From: Mugil cephalus
Taxonomy: Eukaryota; Chordata; Actinopteri; Mugiliformes; Mugilidae
Reading direction: 5' to 3'
NCBI RefSeq assembly: GCF_022458985.1
Contig: NC_061781.1
Span: 5,319,501-5,383,500 of the forward strand
DNA: 64,000 nucleotides
Position numbers and translations under genes: made by a program. The notes beneath the pieces are model-generated. The model made no database searches. It was given only the letters and a program-made list of their open reading frames with translations, and was not told the DNA's origin. Positions 47,261 to 59,300 of the stretch are shown here, in pieces. Position 1 is the first letter of the stretch. Each line of letters begins with the position of its first letter.

Positions 47261-48228
47261 TGAGGATTTTTATTTTTTACTTTTATACCAATATAAAAGT
47301 CTTTATTTTATAACATATGTTTCAGATAGTCTGATGGTGTCGCTGCTTGTCCGTGGGAAGGCCCTTAAACTTTCCCCTTGCAAAATGAAGGCGATATCTA
47401 GTGGTAACTGTTTCACTTGGTGTCGGCCCATAACAAATCACTTCCCTTTGTATATACTATATATTCTCTTTTTAAGAATTACAGGGATCCTGGCTATCTT
47501 TAGGCCTAAATGTTCAGACACACGCCAGAGGTCCACATCGGAAGATGACAATTTCAAGATGACATTATAATGTCAGTTCAGACAAGGCTATTACATGTCA
47601 CACAGACTAAGACTGCTTTTCCTTAACACTGCATGAGAATTGCAAGAATCTGAAGGCGTTTGATATTTCTATTTCTTTCTCATATGTCTCATGTGTGTAT
47701 TTCTGAGTCATGCAACATTATAACGCCACATAATCATGGCACTGTATACAGAATATTCTGAAATATTCTTACAATAGCTAAAGACTTATTGTGGAGCGCC
47801 GCACAGTGTTTGCTCAACATTTCCCGACCAATATTTGGATTTGTTTTACGTGTACCTTTTATTTTTATTCATTTTGTTTTTTGTTATAATCATGGGGGTT
47901 ATTCATTACACGTTTTGATCCGCTAAAAATGGAGTCTGAATAATTGTCTGAAATTGTCAAATTTAAATATTTTCAACGCTGTAATAAGCAAAGACAAACT
48001 ATACGCAAACTCAATTTTAATTGATCAAATCTCTACTTTTAAAAAAACACAAACACACATTGGAAACTAAAGTCGTGACATTATTAGTATTTCTATGCAG
48101 TTTTGGCACTTCAACTGTCTGTGGCGTCTCCTGCAAAATTGGCTTTGATGGGATTATTACGGCTCTTTGAGGACGGTTCGCGCGGTGTCGTGCGTCGTGT
48201 CTGGTGGAGGGCCGCTGTGCGCGGTACC

Positions 48229-48245
48229 TTTATTTTTCCTTTATT
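48229..48245 (-). terminator. en1: Candidate en1 polyadenylation signals
   Basis: Two AATAAA hexamers on the minus strand (48245-48240 and 48234-48229) lie about 226-242 nt past the en1 stop. They are the first canonical signals after the stop. The real 3' UTR could be longer and use a more distal site. Confidence 0.4.
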
Positions 48246-48470
48246 GTCTCTGAAACTGTCCAGGATCTATTTTCAGTAAAATCTTTGGTTTTGCGGTGAC
48301 AAGTCAGTCCAGGAGTGTGCAGCCTGCTGCAGCTGCTGCTGATCAGCTCCCTCTCCCCTTTCCTCCTCCTCCTCCTCTTAAATTAGATTTATATTTACAA
48401 TGTACAGCGGACGGAGGAGAGAAGTGAAAAGCGCGCAGTCTCGTAACTACGAGGGGCGAGCGTAAAGAAT

Positions 48471-49934
48471 TCAGTCGCTGTCCTCCTTGTCTTCCTGGAT
48501 GGTGGTGGTGGAGTGGTTGTACAGTCCCTGCGCCATCAGCTGCAGCGCCAGCCCGTTCTTGAAGCCGCTGGCTTTCTTGATCTTGGCCCGCTTGTTCTGA
48601 AACCAGATTTTGATCTGGGACTCGTTGAGGTTGAGCTCGTGGGCCAGGGACTGCCGCCTCTGCTCGGTGATGTAGCGGTTCACCTGGAACTCCGTCTTTA
48701 GTCTCTGCAGCTGCTCGGCGGTGAAGGCTGTGCGGGGCCGCTTGTCCTCTTTACTGCTTTTCGACTTTTTCAGTTTCCGTGTCCTTGGGCCTGCAGTAAG
48801 GGCAAAAGGACAGGCGAGCGGAAATATGAATATACAGCGTATGATAAAAATAAATGATTGAGCGGAGATTAAAAAACGCACACACAAATAATATTAAAAT
48901 TATATTATTATTATTATTATTTGGCGTTCTTGTTTTTCGTTAGTTCTTTCCAACAAGTCGTAAACTAACATATTTAGTTATTGATACTATACGCATCAGT
49001 AAAGCAGCACCAACCAGTGATGCTGAATATCAGCCTGCTCGTACCGTTATCACTTTGACTGTACAGAACAATTACGCACGCACACAAAGATAACAGTGGA
49101 GTTATGTGGAACAGTAACTGATAACTCCATGTTATTAATGTACCGCACCTCCACCTCATCCACATAGAGTATATTTACTTAATATTTATCTTTCTTCAAG
49201 ATGTGTAGGTATTGCAAATCTTGTATATTTTGCTGATACTGTTTTATTTATTTCATTTTTATTTAAATTTATGTTATTTTACCGTTTTTTCTTTTTCTAT
49301 TGGTGGTTTTCAATAGTTTTTTTATTTTAATTGTTTTACGAGCAACGGAGCTACCGTGACCAGGCAATTTCTCCCGTGGACCAATAAATCTAAATTACAG
49401 ATAACTTCAGTTTGAGCTATTTTCTATCGCCTAGTTTTAGCTCAAGTCAAATTAAACGGGCGGTTAATGAATTCAAAATGTCTCCCCAGCAGAGAGAAGC
49501 TGCAATGCTGAAAGCCATCATTTCCCTTGTAATTTCATTGTGTTTTATTCTGTCATGCTTTGATGGCGGCAGCTCGCACATAACCAGACTTAATCAGTCG
49601 GACTCGGAATTATTTTATCTGGAAAAGAAAAAGATTTTTCTATCAATAGAAAGATATAACTAGGAGATCCCTCAACTAAAAAACAAAAACATACGACTAA
49701 AACACAGCAGGCAAAAGCTACTATAGGTCTGTCATCAGCGCAGTCGTTATGAGACCAAGTTCACTAAGTATTGGTTAATGTTTTGGTTGACTTTCAATGG
49801 ACGTATTTCTAAGATATATATAGATATACACAGATGAGATATTTGTTGGATTTTCTTTTTTTGACCCATCCATTCCACGCCATTATTTTATATTTTCTTT
49901 ATTATTCTTTTTTATTAAATTTACAAATACGACA

Positions 49935-49967
<33 letters not shown>

Positions 49968-51199
49968 TGGTGTAATAATCTATGCTTAAAAATCAATCTA
50001 CGTGTTACAAATCAGTGTCACAGAGTGCTTTATTTGTTTATTTTTAAGGAGATAATATTCTGGTCCAAAACTTGAGGGTGGAACAGAGATACACACAAAT
50101 TGTATTTTTAAATTTCTTTCGTTTCTCGGTTCCAGAAAGTCTTCCTTCTGTCACTTGGTACTGCGGTGTATTAACAGACTAGAATGTGATCCTAATGTTG
50201 CACTGAACGACTAAAAGATGGAGAATTAAGTAGTACGTTGGGAGTATTTAGAAAGAAACTGCATGCTCAGAAGTTATCGGGTAGGCAACGATATAAATAT
50301 AATAATAACAACATGACAAAAACTATAGAAATAAACGACCGGCACAGTTTTACACAAAATTCTGACAAATATTTACACCAATAGTTGGATTTAGATTCGA
50401 TTATAAATAAATATTTAAAGTTGTATTGTAACCGGGGTGAAGGTTTGGGGTCCGTTTAATTTCCAACTTTCCGTTCCAGAAAAACTCACTTGACAAAAAT
50501 AGTCATATAAATCGTTGATGTGTTTTTGGTTTTGTATGATAAATTGTGATGATAAACATAAAGCGAGACTTGGTGCAGTTGTTCCTTCTTTAAGGATGCG
50601 CACCCTCAGACTTTTCACGAATCTGTTGTCTTACCAGATGAGGGCCTATCCGAGTACCGGGTGCAGTAGACCCAGGCAGGCCAGAGCAGCGGCTGGGCCT
50701 CCGGTGTGGACGCCCCGGCGTCTTTCAGTACCACCAGCGAAGAAGGAGAACTGTCCTCCACTGTCCCGCCAACAGTCCTCTCTCCGTCTTTTACGTCGCC
50801 GCCGCTGCCGGTGGAGACGTCGGCTGCAGTGGCTCCTCCGCCGCTTTCTTTGTTCTTGTTGGGACTCGGCAACGAAGCTGCCGAGGAGGCGGAGGACGAG
50901 GAGCTGTCACTGCTGCAGTTGGAGTCCTGGCACGGCGTCCCGGGGAGGCTCGGCCTGCTGATCACCGGGTGGACGCGCTCCCGGCCGGATGTCTGCGCCC
51001 TCTCCCGGGGGCAAAGGCCGTGCTCCTTCTTGCAGCCGAAATCCGGTCGCAAAATATTATCAATGAAAAAGTTAGTTGTTCTGTGGGCCTGTTGGGCGAC
51101 CTGTAGAGGAAGTATGGGCGGCGAGGGCATGCTGCCAGACGGAGATACGCTCTCTCCCTCACTGCTACCAGTGCTGTTGAGTTTCTCCTGCTCCTCCAT
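48471..51199 (-). CDS. en1: Engrailed-1 homeodomain transcription factor, two exons
   Basis: Nuclear DNA-binding repressor of the engrailed family, used in midbrain-hindbrain, limb/fin and somite patterning (family knowledge). Exon 1 is 51199-50635 and exon 2 is 48790-48471 including the TGA stop. The donor is CATCTG|GTAAG and the acceptor is CTGCAG|GC; the split codon makes Gly189, and the joined product is 294 aa. Visible in order: EH1 Groucho-binding motif at residues 41-55 ([15 protein letters not shown]); a Ser-, Gly- and Pro-rich linker; the EH2 PBX-contact motif with WPAW at about 173-187; a basic EH3 segment across the exon junction; the homeodomain at about 204-263 with the recognition helix [15 protein letters not shown] (Q50, N51, R53 present); and the EH5 tail, with [15 protein letters not shown]. 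The start lies in a good Kozak context (GCGATGG). It is shorter than human EN1 (392 aa), mainly in the low-complexity linker. I cannot decide between the en1a and en1b paralogues. Confidence 0.97.
48791..50634 (-). other. en1: en1 intron 1
   Basis: The single en1 intron of 1,844 bp sits between the EH2 motif and the homeodomain, the position shared by vertebrate engrailed genes. It starts GTAAGAC and ends TTACTGCAG on the minus strand. The interior is AT-rich with an (ATT)n run at 49936-49966. I see no second gene inside it; the open stretches there lack any recognisable domain. Confidence 0.9.
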
Positions 51200-51480
51200 C
51201 GCTGCTTCTCTGCAGAATGTGCCTTTTGTTGCCTCAGTCCACTTGTTCCACGTGGGTCGGTGTTTATATCCAAGATATGGCTACAGGAAGCGCCACAGCA
51301 TAATTATTTTGTCTCTTGAACATTGGCGGTTGTTGTCGGTATTGGCAAACATCCTGCCCGCGTCGAGGAGCCCCGGCACGTCATGGTCGTTGACTAACTA
51401 TAAGATTGGCCGTGGCTGCTGCTGCGCATTGCTCACACACGCCCCGAGCTTTTCACCGCTGTATGACAGTCGGAGACACA
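51200..51480 (-). promoter_or_regulatory. en1: en1 5' flank, candidate core promoter
   Basis: Sequence just upstream of the en1 start, CpG-richer than its surroundings. A TATAAA match on the minus strand at 51268-51263 lies about 65 bp before the ATG, with a CACGTGG E-box-like site at about 51250-51256. If the TATA were used, the 5' UTR would be only about 35-40 nt, which is short, so transcription may start further upstream. The assignment rests on position and motifs only. Confidence 0.35.
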
Positions 51481-51907
51481 ACGTCCTCACATCACATTAC
51501 CTTGCGCGCACACACACCCGGAGGCGCATGAATAAGATCCAAAGCGCAGAGGTCCAATCACCGACCTGTACACTTCTGGACACAAGGTGACGACGTCCAA
51601 TAATGTCAGACGTCTCTGAGCCAAGAGGGGATCTATGGAGCAGCGGGCAAGATTCACAGAAAAACTAAACAAGAGATTATCGCTGCTACGCGCCTTCAGC
51701 TGTTACTACATCTTACACAGATAAAGGACACACACACACACACAGTCTCCACCGCTGTTCATGGTTTTGGATGAAATTCAAATAATCACTTTTAAACAAA
51801 TTACCTGTAACTGAGCAATCAGAGAACATGGCACTGATTGGTAACACTTTCATATACCATGCGCGGAGACGCGCGTTCATCCCACAGTACAACCAGGCTG
51901 GGTGTTA

Positions 51908-51955
51908 ATTTATTTTATTTTATTTTATTTTATTTTATTTTATTTTATTTTATTT
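51908..51955. repeat. (TTTTA)n pentanucleotide array
   Basis: About nine or ten tandem units of TTTTA in the en1 upstream region. Confidence 0.95.
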
Positions 51956-51959
51956 CATT

Positions 51960-53276
51960 TTTCACACAGAACCACATACTCTCGTGGTGGAGCAGGCCCA
52001 TCGGCCTACAGCAGGATCCAAAACTACACCACAAGCCACATCCTTTTTTCCCCGTTTTATTCGGACTAAACTGTACACCTACACCCATACCAACCGAACG
52101 CACGCATCCCTCAGGTTTGACGCAAAGCCATACCTCTACTGTTTTCCTTTCTGGAGTATAGCCACCATTGTTCGACTGTATTGTTTTCCTGGCCGAGCTC
52201 TTATCTCTCCGAGAGAAAGAAGGGAGCTGCCGGGGAATAATTTATAGGTTTTAATTACTCCTCATTCCGCATGATCAGCCGGACGTTCATCACCTGGCCG
52301 TGGAAGAAAAGCGACTCGAAGCCACTGTCACCGTCGCCGCGCAAAACACTCCATCAAAGCGCGCACAAAGTGGACTGATAATATAATGCCGCTTAATAGA
52401 CAGACGAGACGTGGAGGAGACTTTGAATAACTTGAAACTAAAGATGACATGTGGCGGAATATGGAGAGACCGTAGGAGGGAACGACTCCATTTGTGTAAC
52501 TCGAGTAAAATCCTGTATCTTATTTTATTTGAATTGTATTAAATTAAATTAAATTAAATTTATTTGTATTTCCAACGCACTAATAGCCCACTCGTGTTTT
52601 CCCTATAAGAGAAACTTGCCTTTATTATATTCAATAGCTAAAAACTGAATGCAGGTAACCACAGATTGCTAAATGCGGTAGCAAAGCGTGAAGCATTCCA
52701 CGCGTTCTTCTCCCAAGCGACGTTTACTAGTTTATTTCCTCACGGGTGGGTCCCGGGGTGTCGACGGGCCAGATGAGACCTGAAGGCCTAATCCTTCAGG
52801 GTCTACCGGGGAGGTCTTCTCCCAACTGGCCGTGCCAGGCAAAACCCCCAAGTGGAGGCATCTTCAGTAAAACACTAAAGGGTCTTGAAATGACTCTATA
52901 TTAATCTCCCTGTCACTTATTGCGCTTATTATATATATTTTTTTTTAAACCCACAAAACACGGACTATAACTGTGTTACAGCACACTGTCTTTCCTGGTT
53001 AACACTTTATAATAACAATAATTCTATAAAGAACTATTCATGGCGCGTGTCAAGATGAGGCTCAGAGCATATCCGGATGATTCAAGGTAAAATAATGCAA
53101 TAATTGCACAGGAGTTTTCACATTGCAGAAATATTATCTATAGCAAATTAGAGATAATGTGGGACATAACAGCCCCAAGGGGGGGAAAGGAAAACTAAAA
53201 GGCAAACTCTATATTTTCAAGTCGCGTTATAATTGTAGGATCTGGAGAACATGAAAATGTCCACAGCCAGTAATTT
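51960..53276. other. en1 upstream flank
   Basis: No gene recognised. The moderately GC-rich patch at 52740-52870 contains CCTGAAGG/CCTTCAGG (an 8-bp stem) and CCGTGCCAGGCAAAACCCCC, which resembles a fish LINE 3' region but is too short to be sure. Close promoter-proximal elements of en1 may lie here. Confidence 0.4.
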
Positions 53277-53277
53277 T

Positions 53278-53340
53278 AATTATTATTATTATATGTATTA
53301 TTATTATTATTGTTGTTATTATTATTATTATTATTATTAT

Positions 53341-53375
<35 letters not shown>

Positions 53376-53403
53376 TTAATATTATTATTATTATTATTAT
53401 TAT
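53278..53403. repeat. Compound (ATT)n/(AGT)n trinucleotide array
   Basis: About 126 bp of ATT units with a central block of about 11 AGT units. It gives a spurious Ile/Leu-rich frame on the minus strand. Confidence 0.95.
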
Positions 53404-54006
53404 AATGCAGCAATTTGATTTATCTACGGCAAAGACTAAAGACAAAACGTCTGAAAGAACTGTCGTGGAAACACACAGATAACTGAAATGTCTATTTCAG
53501 GAACATTTGGACGCGATGAATTAAAAGCAGCGAAATGCTCCGGGGATACGCTGCAAAGATGACAGTGAGAGTGAGTGAGAGGAGGCCATGCTGCTGATCT
53601 CAGATTATCAACACTTTCATTGCAACGAAAAAATACACAGACACAGCCTCGTCCCTCAGTTGACGCTGAGAATGAAAAATCGACTCATATGGCTCTGTAA
53701 AAAAAAATGACACTACAGCGACATCTACTGCCCAATGAGACGTGTAGCACATGTACAAATAATATGGTACTACAGTTCCGGCTCATCTGCTTCCAACGTT
53801 ATAAATCTATGTGGATATGTATGGCTGAAGCAGAAGGATAGAGGACCCTTGATGGGAAGTCCAGGTTATGGGGGAACTAACTCGATGGTGAGGTACAGCA
53901 TGTGCGGACATTGGCGTGGATCAGAACCACCAGGGCAGTAGCCTCAATCATGGATTGCAAAACTGATGGTACTGAAGAGATGTAATGGGATGTGGAGGTT
54001 GTATCG

Positions 54007-54236
54007 AACACCAATCAGCCACAACATTAAAACCTCAGGAGAAGTAAATAACACTGTTGTAACGATTCAGTGTTCTGCTGGGAAACGTTTGGACCTGGCA
54101 TTCATTCATGTGGACTTAGATATGTCACCTACCTAGACCAGAACCATGACGCTCCTTGATGGCAGCAGCGATCACCAACAGGATGCAGCCTGACACATAC
54201 ACACACAAACAGTTTAGGAACAACTAAAACATAATA
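54007..54236. mobile_element. Tc1-derived non-autonomous element, copy E (partial)
   Basis: CACCAATCAGCCACAACATT start, then TTCTGCTGGGAAACGTTTGG, ACCTGGCATTCATTCATGTG, ACCTAGACCAGAACC and AACAGGATGCAGCCTGACAC. The right half is missing after GGAACAACTAAAACA. Confidence 0.65.
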
Positions 54237-54724
54237 TATATTGGATAGAGATTTATTATGAATAAAAATGGAGTTAACACTAACAACATTAACTTTAGAA
54301 ATGTTTACAGAGAGTACATATAATGCTCATACAGTAACCGTTAGAGGGATAAACAAGAGTGGTGGAAGACCTCTCATGGGCCCAGATGAACCTGAACCTG
54401 CACCGAGCCAGGCTCCAGCTGTTAATAAATGGAAACCCTGATCAGGGGGATGAGGAGCCACTCGAAAACGTGAGTGTGAAGCACTCCTTGACACAGCTGC
54501 GGATGGGACCTTGTTGCTATCTGCACTGAATAAACAACAGCCTACGGCATTCCCGTCGCGCATATTTGAAGTTGTTATCATTTTAGGGCGCCACCAAGGT
54601 TTGTCTGGGACATTAGATTAATAAACGTCAATCTTCTGCCTTAACCTTTACATCGTGCATATATTTAAACATGTATAAAAACAACTGAATAAATTAAGCA
54701 AGATACACGAGATTACATTAGTGA

Positions 54725-54729
54725 TTATA

Positions 54730-54791
<62 letters not shown>
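54725..54791. repeat. (AT)n microsatellite
   Basis: About 30 AT units with one TTT interruption near the left end. Confidence 0.95.
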
Positions 54792-54795
<4 letters not shown>

Positions 54796-54799
54796 GTCA

Positions 54800-56345
54800 T
54801 ATGTAAGTAATACACATTTCAGTGACAACCGAGAGCTATGTATTCAACGGTTATTAGATGCATTAAATATATTAAATGTTAAATTTTGCACTTCAAACCA
54901 TTAATTTATACTGTTGGGATATCGAGCCTATTTCTACAAAGACTTTGCTGAGCTCCGTTTTTGTGGTGCCATTCTTTCTCTCAACAGCACCACCCTGTGG
55001 ATGATAAGAATAATGGTTTTGTTTCAACACAAACTGTTAGATGAGATCATAGTGGAGGTTCCAGTCAGGTCATTCTTCTTTCTGCTGTGAGCGATGACAG
55101 TTTAATTGACGATTCTCCATTCCACAAGTGAATGCAGCACATGTCACATGATATTTTGATTCTATTGATCAAACTATCGAGATCCCATTTCTCTTAATTC
55201 TATGTCTTAAGAAAAATTACTAACTGAACAGCTGGGTTAAGGAGGATTAAGATGATTGGAATTGTAAGCCCATTTCTCAAAGAGCCTGCCCCAGCAGACC
55301 TCCTTCACACACACATCTTCAGTTCTACACATGTCCTGGTTCCTGCAAAGTAAGCTGCTCCGAAGGATCTGCAGAGAATTTATAATGTAAGACAGGGGCC
55401 GTTTCTGAGGTTGATCTGTGTTGCTAATAGTGTTCCATGTTCCATGTGGCTCAGCACGTGGAGTTATGAGGGACTACTTTGTGCAACAAATGAGTGGCCA
55501 AATCTCAATAATCTTCGTCCCTCTTGATCAGGGAGTGTGTTGCTCCCTGCGCTTCTCACCTGACTCTCCATGGCCTTTTAATCTGAGATGTCAGGTCATT
55601 CACCCTGGCCTTTCCTGGCCCATTCCGTTCCCCCGAGGAGAACCAGTGATTAAAGGTACATTGTTTTCAATGACTTGTGCTGCGCTGGACATTCAGAAGC
55701 TGGTGTAAATGTGGCTTTGATAGTTTAATAGGCTCAGAGTTGCATAATAAGCTGAACCAGAATGTAGAATTGAAGTAATTACTATGAATGGGAAAACCTG
55801 TTTGGCACAGTACGAATCGACTACTCTTTGAACACTTCCACAACGGTCTTGTGTAAAGTGCAGATAGGTGTACTGATAGTGTACAGATGTGTGGAGATAA
55901 TGCCGTTGTGCTACATGTAGATTACTTTGGCTTTGCTTACCTGATTACTTGTTTAAGAGCTTGTCTGCAGCCCAGCACAGCGCCTCTGAGAGGGACGCAC
56001 AACTGGAACAATGCCTGCAGGTGTGTGTGTGTGTGTGTGTGTGTGATTTTCTTTTGCATGCATGTGATACTTTAGGCAACCCCACGGGTGTTATTAGTGT
56101 CAATAAAAGACGCCATGCTCTGGCACACACACAAAAATGAACACACTAACCACAGCGATCAGAGAAGGCTGATTTATATTGAAATGGCAGGACTCTGTGC
56201 AGACACATGATGACAACATTAAAACCTAAATCCTGATGGAAGGTTAATGAAGGACACACTGCATGTGTCATAAGGCATTTTACAGTATTAGAATGAAGGA
56301 TGTCTGGTGGTGGTCTCCTGGGCTGCTGGCTCTAATCACATGGCG
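54800..56345. other. Intergenic sequence between en1 and dbi
   Basis: No gene recognised. A (GT)n run lies at about 56021-56044. The last few hundred bases probably include the dbi 3' UTR. Confidence 0.5.
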
Positions 56346-59300
56346 TTAGACCCCATACTTGGCCTTCAGGTCCTCCACCAACTTGATATACTCGTTCATG
56401 GCATCCTCTTTGCTCTTGCCTGTAAGAAAAAACAAACAAATAAATAAAATCCAACATGCATTAAAGTACATGCACACGTACAGATACATAGATCACCTAT
56501 TTTTACTAGTTTAGCCTGTTGTTATAGTTTCTTTAGTTCAAAATTTCTTTTCTTCTGCCCAGTGTGCACATACACCGAACATTATAACCACTTACATGTC
56601 TTGGAGAAAACAAGACTTGGTCATATTTGTGACCCTTTCAACATGTTCCTTTCAACATGTACTATTAATGGCTATTGCAGGCTGTGGAAAGAGCTCGAGT
56701 GTGGTGTTAAACTCAGTCATTAAGTTTGAAACAATGATTCAGAAACCTGTCTGGATTCATTAATGTACTTTTGGACTAAACACCTGGACTGGACAGACTG
56801 GCAATGTAGCAAGACAAGTTTTGCTGGAGTTTTATTAATCTGTGGAGTTCAATGATTTTTTTTTTAATCATTATTATTGGTCTGACAAAACGATAGTACC
56901 AGCTGTTTTGACTGCATCTCAAAGTGGTTCACCTGCATCAATTCACAAGAATCTTAGCTTGCCAGAGATACAGCACTTGGCACATGAACAGTCCTACACA
57001 CTGGAGTTGTGCACATAGCGCAGATGTGCAGGCAACACACTGAGGCCCATTTCAGTGGCAAAGTCTATGTTAAGGGATACAACCACTTGTGCACTTTTTT
57101 TTTTGTCGGAAATGTGTCATACTGCCTTTCTGTAGCATTATGTTGGATTCATTAAAAAGCTTTTTTTATTCTTAACATAAAAGATACAAAGTCCTGAAAT
57201 GAGAAATTTTGCCTTTTTCCTCATCACAAAAACAAAAGATGACTTTTTAAAACGGAAACAGTGATGTACAAGGAGAGTCTTACACACCTTTCTGCTTTTC
57301 CCAGGCATCCCATTTAGCTTTCCCAGTGAAATCAAACATCCCCGGGCGATCTACAGAGAGAAGACAGATGTACTTAGGGTAAAGCAGTTTAAATACATTC
57401 GATTCATTTCTATTTATACAGCGTGAATAATGATACAAATTGTCTCGAGGCGCTTTACAGAACCCAGAGGCTGAAACGCCCAGAGCAAGAACTAAGGTGA
57501 CTGTAGCAAGAAAAAACTCCCTCAAGAAACACTGAGTAGAACTGAGCTCATATGGAGGAACCCGTCTTAACGAGAGAGAGAGGAAAGAGCAGACGTCACA
57601 GACTTGTTCACTTCCAGGCTACAAATGCAACATTTCATTAGCTGTATATTCAGATATTCTACTTGCTGGCTGCCACTGGCATGTCAACAAATTATCATAT
57701 AAACTATATGTAGCATTGGTTATTTGCAGCGTGACTCTATAGGGACTTATAGTACTAGTATAGTTTAAATTGAATGACATCTCTTAACAAAAATAACCTG
57801 AGCTCAGCTACAGAAGCAATGGAAAAGTCTTTTTAGAAGGTTGTTGAATACGGGACTGAAGGGCTTATGAAGCCGAATCTGTATCACAAAAAGAAAGTGA
57901 AGTTTTTTTTTCATCCCTTGGTACGGCTGAACGAGGTCAAATCTAATGATTACTTCTTACAGTGGCATACAAGGGAGATACATAATAAAAAGAATAAATC
58001 TACATAAACGTCTGTATCCTGTGCATTCCTATTTAAGACCACCGACGTCCGTCCAAATCTGGAGGCACAAGGAAATGAGCACAGTCCTACCTGTGTTGAT
58101 GTCTCCCACGGAGGCCTGCTTGAACAGGGCGTAGATCTGCAGCATCTCTTCATCTGCCGGCTTTGCCTTCAGCTGTTTCACCTCAGCCGCTGCTGCATCA
58201 AACTTCGTCTGTAGAGAACATGAGGTCAGCCTGGTAGCCATACTGATGCGAGATTAAGCATGTGGGAAACATCACAGAGAGCTACAGGCTTGGACAGCCG
58301 ACGCAAAACTTAAAATATGCAATAGATCACACGTTTTTTCGAACGTCTGGAGAAATTCACTGCATTTTCAAGGTTTTTATTGTCATTCAGCTGTGTTAGA
58401 TATATGATTAAGTTAAAACCACAGCTGAAATCTAGGAGGAGCAGCGTGACATACAAGTCCAGTGTTCTCTACAGTGGATCGGTTCTTCATGTACATACTG
58501 ACGTGGGTCAGTGTGGATGTAGATTGTTATCTTTATTTTGGGCTTTATTTTTATCTTTATAAACCATCTGTTCAAACACTCCCTGACTATTGGAGTCAGA
58601 GCAACCGGTCATTCATGTATGACGCTGCTGAGGACTTTGAAACAGGGACGATGATGACAGATTTAAAGGATGATGGTATCTTTGCTTGGCAGAGGGCGTT
58701 GTTGAAATAGAGTACTCCAGCCAAACTGTGGACAGAGACAATCCACGACTGGCAGTATTAAAAGCAAAACCCCAGCCATCATAAGAGATGAAGCAGTGAA
58801 GGCGGTACCTGCTGTTGATTTTACAGGGATGTGTCGCCAGCATGTAACCCCTACTAACAACATTCTGTTACCAGACACCCTCAGAAGGCCCATGTCCATT
58901 CTCCGATGAGTCATAACTGTTGTAAATGTTGCTATATTCCATTCAAGTGGTCATAATTTTATGCTTGTTCGGTGCATATTGCATCAGCATTGGATCCAAG
59001 TCCCCGCCTTTCTGGTCTACTGGGGCACGTGACCACGGCATGAACAAAGCTGCTGTGAAGAAATCGGATCAACGTTCCGTTGGTGAGGAAACTGTGTCTG
59101 TACAGCAGGACACCGCTCTCGCTGACCCTCCATCACAGAGCTCAAAGGAGTCTACCACAGAACACTCCAGCTGGCAGGGCACTGGAATAAGTGACAGGTA
59201 CAGAAAATAAAACCTGTCGCTCTCTGAAATTCCACTGGTTGAAGATGCATGCAAGCGGTATCCTTGGGACCACTGTCCCCGCTGAGAGAGCTTTCTTAAC

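Noticed and set aside
50706..51590. 294-codon ORF on the plus strand over en1 exon 1
   Set aside because: It is the antisense shadow of the GC-rich en1 exon 1; the minus strand encodes the recognised EH1 and EH2 motifs.
53227..53445. Ile/Leu-rich membrane-like ORF
   Set aside because: It is the translation of the ATT/AGT trinucleotide array.
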